A stretch of 64,000 bases of DNA from Nocardia grenadensis NBRC 108939. GTDB taxonomy: Bacteria; Actinomycetota; Actinomycetes; Mycobacteriales; Mycobacteriaceae. Below are positions 25,333 through 33,061 of the stretch, piece after piece. The stretch spans positions 62,001 to 126,000 of the forward strand of contig NZ_BDCJ01000013.1 in the NCBI RefSeq assembly GCF_001613445.1. Direction: 5' to 3'. Numbering within the stretch: position 1 is the first letter of the stretch; each line of letters starts with the position of its first letter. Position numbers and translations under genes: made by a program. The notes beneath the pieces are model-generated. The model worked only from the letters and a program-made list of their open reading frames with translations, searched no databases and was not told the origin of the DNA.

Positions 25333-26584
25333 ATGCCGACCCCTGACGAACTCGCCGCACGCGCGATCGGCGAGCGCATCCAGAACATCCGCACCCGCAC
25401 CGGACGCACCCGTGCCGTTGTCGCCGGTCTGGTCGGCCGGTCCGAGGACTGGCTACGTGACGTCGAGAAAGGCCGTCTCCAGCACCCGCCGGGGCTGGAC
25501 ATGTTGCTACGGATCGGCCAAGCGCTCGGCGTGCGGGACCTGACCGAGATCACCGGCGACCATGAGTTGCTGGTCGGCATCTCGCGCCGCGCCGGGCACC
25601 CCGTCGTACCCGCCATCCGAGAAGCGATAGAGGGTGTCGACCTCACCCCGGCCCCGTCACCGGTCGACCCCGCAGAACTCGCCGCGGGGGTCGATCGCGC
25701 CTGGCGGTTGTGGCACACCTCGGCGACGCCGCGCGCCGACGCGGGCGCGATGCTGCCCGAACTGATCCGCGACGGCCGTCGCGCGCTGCGCACCCTCGAT
25801 GGACAGGAACGCCGCGCCGCCGCCGCTGCACTGTCGGGTGCCTACGCGCTGTGCGAACAAGTCCTTGCCTGGGTTGCCGACGCGCCGCTGTTGTGGCTCG
25901 CCGCCGACCGGTGCATGTCGGCCGCCGAGGTCGCCGACGACCCGGTAACGCTCGCGTCGGCATCGTGGGTACTCGGCAACGTCTCGCGCTCGACCGGCCG
26001 CGAGGAGGACGCCTACCGGCTCGCGTCCGACGCCGTCGCACTACTCGAACCACACTTGGACGGCGACAAGGACGCACAAGCACTCTGGGGTGCCTGCCAA
26101 CTGCACGGCGCTATTACAGCCGCACGTATCGGCCGCGAGGGTGACGCGCTGCGCGGCATAGACCAAGCAATGGGAATGCGGCATAGACCAAGCAATGGGA
26201 ATGGCGCGTGCACTGCCCACCGGGACAGCGCACCCTTGGACTCTGTTCGGTGTCGCGAACACCGAAATTAGCGCCGTATCCGTACAGGTCGACCTGCGCA
26301 AGTCCGGCGGCGCGTTGGACGCGGCGAGCGTCGTCGACCCCGGCGCGGTGCCGTCGGTGGACCGGCGGTCGCGGCTGTGGCTGGAGTTGTCCCGCGCGTA
26401 CGCACAACAGCGGGATTGGCTCGGCACACTCGGCGCGCTGCGCACTGGTACCGCCGTAAGCGAAGAGTCGATGAAGTGTCATCCGCTCGCACGATCGCTG
26501 GCGGCCGAACTGGTCACGCATGGCGGTCGGCTCAACGAACGTGAATCGCGGGCGCTCGCGGCGCGGCTCGGCGTCACTGCCTGA
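25333..26584 (+). pseudogene. XRE-family regulator split by a 25-bp tandem duplication
   Basis: The frame from ATG 25333 encodes a helix-turn-helix domain (residues 1-70, IGERIQNIRTRTGRTRAVVA, then SEDWLRDVEKG) and a long helical, TPR-like C-terminal region (AYALCEQVLAWVADAPLLWL and repeats). After about residue 280 it slips into an unrelated frame and stops at 26271. The second part (26195-26584, ending LNERESRALAARLGVTA) continues the same protein in another frame. The shift coincides with a perfect 25-base tandem duplication (26154-26203); removing one copy restores a single open frame of about 409 codons. The gene is therefore broken, or switchable if copy number varies. It would have controlled the neighbouring small genes. 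Confidence 0.82.
26154..26203. repeat. 25-bp perfect tandem duplication
   Basis: Copies at 26154-26178 and 26179-26203 are identical. Because 25 is not a multiple of 3 the second copy shifts the reading frame of the XRE gene by one base. Confidence 0.95.
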
Positions 26585-26720
26585 GCCTTCTCACCGCGCC
26601 GGACCGGCGTGGCGGCGCCCCCCGAAAGCGGCCTGTGGGAAGCAGTTCGGCTACTGCTATCCCAGGTGTTCAGCTTCCCCGTCCCGGTCAAACCACCGGC
26701 TCTGACCTAGACCTTCTCTG

Positions 26721-26794
26721 TGGGGCGGGTGGGGCTCGAACCCACGACCAATGGATTATGAGTCCACGGCTCTAACCGACTGAGCTACCGCCCC
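26721..26794 (-). tRNA. tRNA-Met (anticodon CAT)
   Basis: On the leftward strand a full cloverleaf can be drawn: acceptor GGGGCGG/CCGCCCC with discriminator A, D-arm AGCTCAGTCGGTTAGAGC, anticodon loop CTCATAA with CAT, and T-arm GTGGGTTCGAGCCCCAC. It is an elongator-type methionine tRNA by its D-arm; an isoleucine tRNA with modified CAT cannot be fully excluded from sequence alone. Its 3' end faces the cluster of element-type genes at 22.8-26.6 kb. Confidence 0.92.
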
Positions 26795-26929
26795 TGGCAG
26801 CGACCTGAGGTCGCAAGTGTGGGATGGTACCCGGTCGGCGTGGCGGGGGCCAGTTGATCGGGTCGGGGAAGGCCGCGGAGTGCCGGGGCCTGGCTAGGCT
26901 GGGGGCGTTGTCGGAGCGGAGGAGGGCGC

Positions 26930-27379
26930 GTGACCGAGCTGTTCGTGCGGGCGTTGCGGGCGCATCAGTGGCTGTACGAGAAGAGTGGCGGGCTGGTAGG
27001 GCATCGGTTGCTGTTCGGGAATCCGACCCTGCTGCTGCGGACCGTGGGGCGGAAGACGGGGCTGGAGCGGACGTCGGCGCTGACCTATGCCAGGGACGGG
27101 GCGGATTATCTGGTCACCGCTTCGAACGGCGGGTCGCCGCGGCCGCCGGGGTGGCTGGCGAATCTGCGGTCGCGGCCGGAGTGTGAGATCCAAGTCGGGC
27201 GGCGCGCGTTTCCGGTTCGGGCCCGGGTCACTCTGCCCGACGATACGGAGTACGCGCGCCGCTGGGAGTTGGTGGACGCTGTGAATCAGGGCCGGTACAG
27301 CGAGTACCAGAAGTTGACAAAGCGTCCGATTGCCGTGGTCGTGCTATCGCCCGCGAGTGGTGCGGGTCAGTCGGAGTAG
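26930..27379 (+). CDS. Nitroreductase/deazaflavin-dependent (Ddn-like) family protein
   Basis: 149 residues of the F420H2-dependent split-barrel family. Shows the strand LLLRTVGRKTGLERTSALTY with the conserved G-R-K-T-G motif, YLVTASNGG, and PPGWLANLRSRPECEIQVGRR, the family's W-x-x-N-L-R and strand pair. GTG at 26930 follows a CGGAGGAGGG site. Such proteins reduce quinones or nitro compounds; the physiological substrate is unknown. It converges with a tiny membrane-protein gene whose end it overlaps. Confidence 0.88.
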   Translation: MTELFVRALRAHQWLYEKSGGLVGHRLLFGNPTLLLRTVGRKTGLERTSALTYARDGADYLVTASNGGSPRPPGWLANLRSRPECEIQVGRRAFPVRARVTLPDDTEYARRWELVDAVNQGRYSEYQKLTKRPIAVVVLSPASGAGQSE

Positions 27380-27510
27380 CTCTCCGAGCCGACCCGCGCC
27401 CGCGCTCTCCGGGGGCGCAGGTCCTCCGGGGGGCGGCTGGCGAGATGGACTACGGAGGCAACGAGTATCAGGATTGCGAGCACTACCAATGCGGTAACCA
27501 CGGCAGGCAC
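27367..27510 (-). CDS. Tiny membrane protein
   Basis: 47 residues read leftward from GTG 27510. One hydrophobic helix (residues 2-22, AVVTALVVLAILILVASVV) is followed by an arginine- and proline-rich tail ending VGSESYSD. Codon third positions are GC-rich as in real genes here. Its stop lies inside the end of the convergent F420-type gene (13-base overlap). No family recognised. Confidence 0.5.
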   Translation of the reverse strand: MPAVVTALVVLAILILVASVVHLASRPPEDLRPRRARARVGSESYSD

Positions 27511-27531
27511 AGTAACGATTCCCGAGGTGCC

Positions 27532-27744
27532 GTGACACCCGAGAACGCTCTATGGTGGGCGGCCGAGTTCGGCCAACCGGAGACCGTTTCGCCGGATATG
27601 ACGGTTTTACGCATTACCCGGCACCCGGCCGGACAATTTCGGATTCGGCCCGAAAGACACTGGTGGGGTGTGAAATTGCACAGTTCCACCGATGCCGAAT
27701 CGGTATGGGCGCAACACGCCGGACGATTCCCATGCCTGGAATGA
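27532..27744 (+). CDS. Small hypothetical protein
   Basis: 70 residues from GTG 27532, preceded by GAGG. Sequence features: LWWAAEFGQPE near the N-terminus, RITRHPAGQFRI in the middle and RHWWGVKLH near the end, tryptophan-rich and without membrane segments. It starts 22 bases from the divergent start of the tiny membrane protein. I do not recognise a family; the call rests on codon use and the start site. Confidence 0.4.
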   Translation: MTPENALWWAAEFGQPETVSPDMTVLRITRHPAGQFRIRPERHWWGVKLHSSTDAESVWAQHAGRFPCLE

Positions 27745-27974
27745 AGTGCCGGAAAGTCCCAATCGAAGACACATATTCTGTACGGTCCCACAACGGCTCT
27801 ACGCTACTTCGCACGAAATATTAAATGATACTTCATGTTACATCAATGGCTGCACGAGAACCGATCGGCACGAGGCGATTCGGCCGTCCCCACTGTTTCG
27901 CCGGCCCGACGAGCCGGGCCGATCGGAATCGCGGTGGCCGCCCTCCGGAGCCCATCCCGGGCGATAATGACGCG

Positions 27975-28484
27975 ATGTTCACCTGTGCCGTATCCCGGCT
28001 CCGCCGCGGCATCGATCCGGACACCGTGGCCCGCGCGGTCGGCAAACTGGAACTTCCCGACGCCGTGTTCAAGACCTGCCCGTGGCAACCGCGGGCGCTC
28101 ATCGATACCGGCCTGCGCCAGTGGCTGCGCTGCTGCGGACCGGCACTGGCCGACCGTCAGGTGATCGGGATGCCGTCGCATGCGGTGGACGAGGCGTGGC
28201 ACGGCCTGATCCTGTGCACCGAGCGGTACGCGGATTTCTGCGATCGCGCCTACGGACGGTTCCTGCATCACTACCCGGACGGCGCGGGCCCGGCCGGGGA
28301 GCCGGTGGATATGGCGGGCCGGTTGGGCCGGACCGTGGTGGCGTGGTCGCTGGTCGCCCGGCCCGGCGAGGAATGCGTACTGTGGGATCTGGACCGGCGG
28401 GTGGGGGTGGAACACCCCTGGGGCATTCCGGCGGATCGGGTCGCGGGGATAGCGGAAGCACTGCGGCGGGCCCGGGCCCGCTGA
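27975..28484 (+). CDS. Conserved hypothetical protein (glycine-rich-domain-protein-like)
   Basis: 169 residues from ATG 27975. It carries the conserved pattern VDEAWHGLILCTERYADFC followed by YGRFLHHYP, resembling the helical core of the family called glycine-rich domain-containing proteins, with clustered His, Cys and Asp that could bind a metal. Cytosolic; no membrane segment. The role is not known. The neighbouring DedA gene starts 53 bases later on the same strand. Confidence 0.65.
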   Translation: MFTCAVSRLRRGIDPDTVARAVGKLELPDAVFKTCPWQPRALIDTGLRQWLRCCGPALADRQVIGMPSHAVDEAWHGLILCTERYADFCDRAYGRFLHHYPDGAGPAGEPVDMAGRLGRTVVAWSLVARPGEECVLWDLDRRVGVEHPWGIPADRVAGIAEALRRARAR

Positions 28485-28537
28485 GGGCTACCATTTCGCT
28501 ACAACCTCACCAATCGGGCAATCCGGATTAAGCCGAC

Positions 28538-29284
28538 ATGCCGAACTGCGGTATCTTCGGCGGGGTGAGTTACTCAGCCGTCGCAGCGGCCACCACCGAA
28601 CTTGCCCTGATGCCGGGTTTTCTGGACCCGGTGAATCTACTCAACTCGTTCGGCACCTGGGTACTACTCGGACTACTCGTCGTGGTGTTCATCGAGTCGG
28701 GCCTACTGTTCCCGCTACTGCCCGGTGATTCGCTGCTGTTCACCGCAGGTCTCATCGCGGCCTCCAAATCGGCGGAGATCGAACCCTTCGCGCCGATCTG
28801 GCTACTCCTCGTGCTGATCCCGATCGCGGCGATCGCCGGCGACCAGGTGGGCTACCTGATCGGCACCAAGGGCGGGACCGCGCTGTTCAAGAGCGACGAC
28901 GCGAAGATCCTCAAGAAGTCCTATATCGACGAATCGCACGCGTTCTTCGAGAAGCACGGGCCGATCACCATTGTGCTGGCCCGGTTCGTCCCGATCGTGC
29001 GCACCTACGCACCACTGGTCGCCGGGGCGGCCAGGATGAAGTACTCGGTGTTCCTCACCTACAACGTGGTCGGCGGCGTGCTGTGGGGTGCGGGGGTCAC
29101 CATGCTCGGCTACCTGCTCGGCCAGATCGCGATCGTGCGCGACAATGTGGACCTGATCTTCCTGCTCATCGTGGCAGTCTCGGTGCTCCCGATCGCCTGG
29201 GAGGTCGTCAAACGCTATCGCTCCGGCCGCGGGAAGACCGCCACGGCCGACGCGGACGCACCCGCCGATCACCCGGCCGCCTGA
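28538..29284 (+). CDS. DedA-family membrane protein
   Basis: Membrane protein of about 240 residues of the DedA/SNARE-associated family, linked to lipid scrambling and membrane potential. Hallmarks: FIESGLLFPLLPGDSLLFTAGLI shortened to ESGLLFPLLPGDSLLF near residue 60, GDQVGYLIG near residue 105, and FEKHGPITIVLARFVPIVRTYAPLVAG, seen as ARFVPIVRTYAPLVAG near residue 150 with the conserved R-F-x-P-x-x-R. Five to six hydrophobic segments. ATG 28538 is used; GTG 28565 or ATG 28610 are possible starts. Confidence 0.9.
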   Translation: MPNCGIFGGVSYSAVAAATTELALMPGFLDPVNLLNSFGTWVLLGLLVVVFIESGLLFPLLPGDSLLFTAGLIAASKSAEIEPFAPIWLLLVLIPIAAIAGDQVGYLIGTKGGTALFKSDDAKILKKSYIDESHAFFEKHGPITIVLARFVPIVRTYAPLVAGAARMKYSVFLTYNVVGGVLWGAGVTMLGYLLGQIAIVRDNVDLIFLLIVAVSVLPIAWEVVKRYRSGRGKTATADADAPADHPAA

Positions 29285-29308
29285 TCACACCGGCGGCCGG
29301 GCCACCGG

Positions 29309-30844
29309 TCAGCGCACCAGGCGGCGCAGCAGTTTGTTGCCGAACAGGGTGCTGATGGTCTTCTCCAGCGTGGCGGCGGTGGCCTCGCTGTAGGGGTACC
29401 AGATGTTCTCCTTCTTCAGGCCCCACCGGTCCAGCAGCACCGGCTGCGGGTGCGCGAAGCCGCGCAGCGCGTCCCGACCGTTGACCAGACCGAGGCCACT
29501 GTCCTTGCGGCCGCCGAAGGGCGCCTCGGCGACGCCGTAGATCACCGACGCGTCGTTCTGCACCACCGACCCGGTCTCGAGCTGTTTGGCCAGCCGCACA
29601 ACCTTGGCCTTGTCCTTGGTGAACACACTGCCGCTCAGGCCGTACTGACAGTCGTTGGCCATTCTCACGGCCTCTTCCTCATCCCGGACGCGCATGATCG
29701 CGACGATCGGGCCGAAGGTCTCCTCCTGCATGATGTCCATATCGTGAGTGACGTCCACGACCACCGTCGGCTTGAAGAACACCCCCTCGGCGGTATCGGA
29801 TTCCCCGCCGAGCAGGACGGTGGCGCCCTTGGCCTTGGCGTCCTCGACGTGCTTCTCCACGATCTCGAGCTGCCGGTCCCAGAACAGCGGGCCGACATCC
29901 TTGCCCACGGCGCCGTAGGTCACCTCGGCGGCGCGTTTACGCACCTCCTCGATGAATCGATCGGCGATGCTGTCCACCACGTAGATTCGCTCGACCCCGA
30001 CGCAGACCTGACCGGTGTTGAACATCGACAGGTACACCGCGCCGAGCGAGGCGCGGTCCAGGTCGGCGTCGGCGCAGACGATCATCGCGTCCTTGCCGCC
30101 GAGTTCGAGGGTGACCGGGATCAGCCGGCCCGCGCAGGCCGCGGCGATCTTCTTGCCGGTGCCGACGCTGCCGGTGAACGAGATCTTGTCGATATCGCCG
30201 TTCACCAGGGCCGCGCCGGTCTCCCCGTCACCGTGTACGACCTGCAGCACATCCTCGGGCACACCGGCCTCATGCAGCACCTTGACCGCCCACTCCCCCG
30301 AGTGCGGGGTGACCTCGGATGGTTTGAGCACCACCGAGTTGCCGGCCAGCAGAGCCTGGGCGATCGGGTTCAGCGAGAGGATGAACGGACCGTTCCAGGG
30401 CGTGATCACGCCGACCACGCCGAGCGGCTGATAGTTGATGACGAGTTTCTTCAACGGCAGCATGTAGCCGTGCAGGCGGCGCTTCTCATCGGCCAGATCC
30501 TTGGTGGCGCGGCCGCTCCAGTAGTTCAGGAAGTCGCAGGCGGGCACCATTTCCACGGCCAGCGCCTCGACCCGAGGTTTACCGGTCTCCTGCATCACCG
30601 TTTCGACGATCTCGTCGCGCCGGGCCAGTAGCACCGAGACCGCGTTACGGATGATCACGGCACGTTCCGCGACCGGCCGGGCGGCCCAGCCGGGCTGCGC
30701 GGCGCGCGCCGTGGCCAGGGCCGCGGCCACATCGTCGGCCGTGCTCACCTCGATCTCGCCGACGCGTTCGCGGGTAGCGGGGCTGCGCAGCTCGAGCCGC
30801 CGGCGTCCGTCGGCGGTCGGCTCCAGCTGTTCAACGATGGCCAT
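29309..30844 (-). CDS. NAD(P)-dependent aldehyde dehydrogenase
   Basis: 511 residues, full-length aldehyde dehydrogenase superfamily protein. NAD-binding motif GVITPWNGPF near residue 145, FTGSVGTGKKIA near residue 225, general base Glu in TLELGGKD near residue 245 and nucleophile Cys in NTGQVCVGVERIYV near residue 282; EETFGPIV and PFGGRKDSGLG follow as usual. The C-terminal stretch YPYSEATAATLEKTISTLFG is an extension seen in the succinate-semialdehyde/benzaldehyde-type subgroup. A perfect KstR-type box lies 26 bases upstream of the start, so the gene probably belongs to the steroid regulon. It diverges from the DUF35/thiolase operon. Confidence 0.92.
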   Translation of the reverse strand: MAIVEQLEPTADGRRRLELRSPATRERVGEIEVSTADDVAAALATARAAQPGWAARPVAERAVIIRNAVSVLLARRDEIVETVMQETGKPRVEALAVEMVPACDFLNYWSGRATKDLADEKRRLHGYMLPLKKLVINYQPLGVVGVITPWNGPFILSLNPIAQALLAGNSVVLKPSEVTPHSGEWAVKVLHEAGVPEDVLQVVHGDGETGAALVNGDIDKISFTGSVGTGKKIAAACAGRLIPVTLELGGKDAMIVCADADLDRASLGAVYLSMFNTGQVCVGVERIYVVDSIADRFIEEVRKRAAEVTYGAVGKDVGPLFWDRQLEIVEKHVEDAKAKGATVLLGGESDTAEGVFFKPTVVVDVTHDMDIMQEETFGPIVAIMRVRDEEEAVRMANDCQYGLSGSVFTKDKAKVVRLAKQLETGSVVQNDASVIYGVAEAPFGGRKDSGLGLVNGRDALRGFAHPQPVLLDRWGLKKENIWYPYSEATAATLEKTISTLFGNKLLRRLVR

Positions 30845-30869
30845 GGTGATCTCTCCTCACCGGAGGAAT

Positions 30870-30883
30870 TGGAACAGGTTCTA
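30870..30883. promoter_or_regulatory. KstR-type operator
   Basis: TGGAACAGGTTCTA matches the KstR consensus TNNAACNNGTTNNA at every fixed position. It is placed just upstream of the aldehyde dehydrogenase start and within the divergent control region shared with the thiolase operon. Confidence 0.7.
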
Positions 30884-30975
30884 CTTGAATTCGGAGCTTA
30901 CGTCATGCACGCGGGTGACGCACCGGGGATCGCCCGAACGAGTCCGGACTACCCACGATGCCGCTATCAACCGAT

Positions 30976-30991
30976 TCAATCAAGTGATTGA
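30976..30991. promoter_or_regulatory. Palindrome upstream of the DUF35/thiolase operon
   Basis: TCAATC-AAGT-GATTGA is a perfect 6-bp dyad 75 bases before the operon start. It is a fair candidate site for the TetR-family regulator encoded at 35660-36397. Confidence 0.5.
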
Positions 30992-31066
30992 CACAGGGCC
31001 GTCGCGCGGGACACCATCGACACGCGGTCCAGTGCCGGACCGCGCCCCCCGATCGGCAGGAGACCG

Positions 31067-31528
31067 ATGACAGCCGAGTCCCCGGACGCGGGTCTCACCG
31101 CGCCCTACAGCATCGAATTTCCGTACAACCGGACGGTCGGCGAGAAGATCGGCACGTTCCTCGGCGGTCTGCGCGACGGCGAGCTGTACGGGGTGCGCAC
31201 CGCATCCGGCGCGGTACTCTGCCCGGCTCTGGAGTTCGACCCCGTCACCGCGGCCCCCACTGGTGAGCTGGTCCACTTGGCCCCCGTCGGCACCGTCACG
31301 AACTGGACCTGGGTACCCACCCGGCCCGGCGACGAGATCGAGGCCGACCACTTCGCCTGGGCCCTGATCACCATCGACGGCACCGAGGGCGGGCTGTTCC
31401 ACGCCGTCGATACCGGCGGCGACCCGTCCCGCCTCGTCGCCGGCCTGCGGGTGGCACCCCGCTGGCGCGCCGACCGGGTGGGCAGTATCCGCGATATCGT
31501 CTGCTTCGAACCCGTGGAGTCGCGATGA
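31067..31528 (+). CDS. DUF35 OB-fold acyl-CoA-associated protein (no zinc ribbon)
   Basis: 153 residues. DUF35/OB-fold protein with the segments FLGGLRDGELYGVRTASG, LCPALEFDPVTAAPTGELV and GTVTNWTWVPTRPGDE typical of acyl-CoA-binding partners of thiolase-fold enzymes. Unlike its downstream neighbour it lacks the CxxC pairs of the zinc ribbon. First gene of a tight operon; the stop overlaps the next start (ATGA). DUF35 proteins support thiolase-superfamily aldolases such as Ltp2 in steroid side-chain removal, so a similar subunit role is inferred. Confidence 0.82.
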   Translation: MTAESPDAGLTAPYSIEFPYNRTVGEKIGTFLGGLRDGELYGVRTASGAVLCPALEFDPVTAAPTGELVHLAPVGTVTNWTWVPTRPGDEIEADHFAWALITIDGTEGGLFHAVDTGGDPSRLVAGLRVAPRWRADRVGSIRDIVCFEPVESR

Positions 31529-31998
31529 GCACCCTGCCCACGCCTGTGGAATCGTTTACCAGCCCGCACAAGGTGGACTACACCTTCGTCGCCGGAACCG
31601 GGCGTTCGGCCTTCCTACGCGGGCTGAAGGTACGTCGGCTACTGGCCCGCCGCTGCCCGTCCTGCGAACGCGTATACCTGCCCTTCCCCGAATTCTGCTC
31701 GCGCTGCCTGGCCGAACTCTCGGCGCCGTTCGAACTGGACGGCACCGGCGTGGTGAAAACGTTCTGCGTGGTGAACTTCCCGTTCCCCGGCCAGGTGATC
31801 GATCCGCCGTACCTGGTGGCCTATATCCAGGTCGACGGTGCGGACACCACGCTCATGCATCTGATCCGGGACGTCGAACTCGCCGATGTGCACATCGGAA
31901 TGCGCGTGGAACCGGTGTGGTGCGCCGAGGAGGACCTCGACACATCCATGAACAGCATCCGCTACTACCGACCGGTCGCAGGAGGTTCCGATGCGTGA
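31525..31998 (+). CDS. DUF35 protein with zinc ribbon
   Basis: 157 residues. An N-terminal helix is followed by a rubredoxin-like zinc ribbon with Cys44, Cys47, Cys58 and Cys61 (RRCPSCERVYLPFPEFCSRC) and an OB-fold (TGVVKTFCVVNFPFPGQV, DPPYLVAYIQVDGADTTLM). Such proteins bind the CoA ester and stabilise thiolase-fold partners. The start overlaps the upstream gene and the end overlaps the downstream thiolase-like gene, so the three products are probably made in equal amounts and form one complex. Confidence 0.9.
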   Translation: MSTLPTPVESFTSPHKVDYTFVAGTGRSAFLRGLKVRRLLARRCPSCERVYLPFPEFCSRCLAELSAPFELDGTGVVKTFCVVNFPFPGQVIDPPYLVAYIQVDGADTTLMHLIRDVELADVHIGMRVEPVWCAEEDLDTSMNSIRYYRPVAGGSDA

Positions 31999-33061
31999 TA
32001 TCGCGGTGGTCGCATTCGCGCAGTCGCCGGGAACATCCGCCGACCGGCACGACGATATGGCCGAGATCCTGCTGCCGGTGATGCGCGAGGCGCTCGGCTC
32101 GGCCGGCATCGACCGCACGGAGGTCGATTTCTGGGCGTCGGGCAGCCACGATTTCCACGAGGGCCGGACCTTCGCGTATATCGAATCGCTCGACGCGGTG
32201 GGCGCCTGGCCGCCGATCTCGGAATCCCATGTCGAGATGGATGCCGCCTGGGCCGCCTACGAGGCGTGGTCGTGGCTGCAGCTCGGCGAGGGCGAGATCG
32301 CGGTGGTCTACGGTGTCGGGCGCGGATCGCTGGCCCACGATCTCGACCAGGTGACCGCCACCCAGCTCGACCCCTACTTCCTGGCCCCGCTGCGGCCGCA
32401 TCAGGATGCGCTGGCCGCCCTGCAGGCGCAGGCGCTGATCGCCGCCGGGGTGCTGGACGAGAAACAACTGGCCGAAGTGGTGGTCCGCGCGCGGGCGGGC
32501 GCGGTGGGCAATCCGGGCGCGCAGGTGTCCGGGGAGTTCACGGTGGACGAACTGCTGGCCGCGCCGTATCTGGCGTCGCCGCTGCGCGAGCACGACCGGG
32601 GTCCGATCGGCGATGCCGCGGCGGTCCTGGTGCTGGCGGCCGGTGACACCGCGCGGCGGCTGGCACAGCGCCCGGCCTGGGTGCGCGGCGCCGATCACCG
32701 GATGGACAGCCACTATCCGGGAACCCGCGATCTGACCCGCGTCGACACGGTGACGGTGGCCGCGGCGAAGGCCGCCGAGCAGGCCGGTTTCGCGGCCCGC
32801 GAGGTCCAGATCGCCGAACTGCACACCGAGTACAGCTATCAGGAACCGCTGCTGGCGCAGACGCTCGAACTGTCCGGGGCCACGGTTAATCCCGGGGGCG
32901 GGCCGCTGGTCGCCCGGCCCACCACCGCCACCGGGCTCATCCGGATCGGCGCCGCGGCACAGCACATCCTGACCGGGCGCGCGAACCGCACGCTGGCACA
33001 TGCCACCAACGGGCCCGCGCTCCAGCAGAACATGATCTGCCTTATGGAGGGAGGCCGGTGA
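31991..33061 (+). CDS. Thiolase-fold protein lacking catalytic residues
   Basis: 356 residues with a thiolase fold. The segment that normally holds the nucleophilic Cys (aligned near SESHVEMDAAWAAYEAW) has none, and the usual GHPxGATG loop reads ARPTTATG (in PGGGPLVARPTTATG). It can therefore not act as a normal thiolase; a structural role or a retro-aldol activity like Ltp2-type enzymes is more likely. It overlaps the zinc-ribbon DUF35 gene by 8 bases and the next thiolase-like gene by 4. Confidence 0.85.
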   Translation: MRDIAVVAFAQSPGTSADRHDDMAEILLPVMREALGSAGIDRTEVDFWASGSHDFHEGRTFAYIESLDAVGAWPPISESHVEMDAAWAAYEAWSWLQLGEGEIAVVYGVGRGSLAHDLDQVTATQLDPYFLAPLRPHQDALAALQAQALIAAGVLDEKQLAEVVVRARAGAVGNPGAQVSGEFTVDELLAAPYLASPLREHDRGPIGDAAAVLVLAAGDTARRLAQRPAWVRGADHRMDSHYPGTRDLTRVDTVTVAAAKAAEQAGFAAREVQIAELHTEYSYQEPLLAQTLELSGATVNPGGGPLVARPTTATGLIRIGAAAQHILTGRANRTLAHATNGPALQQNMICLMEGGR

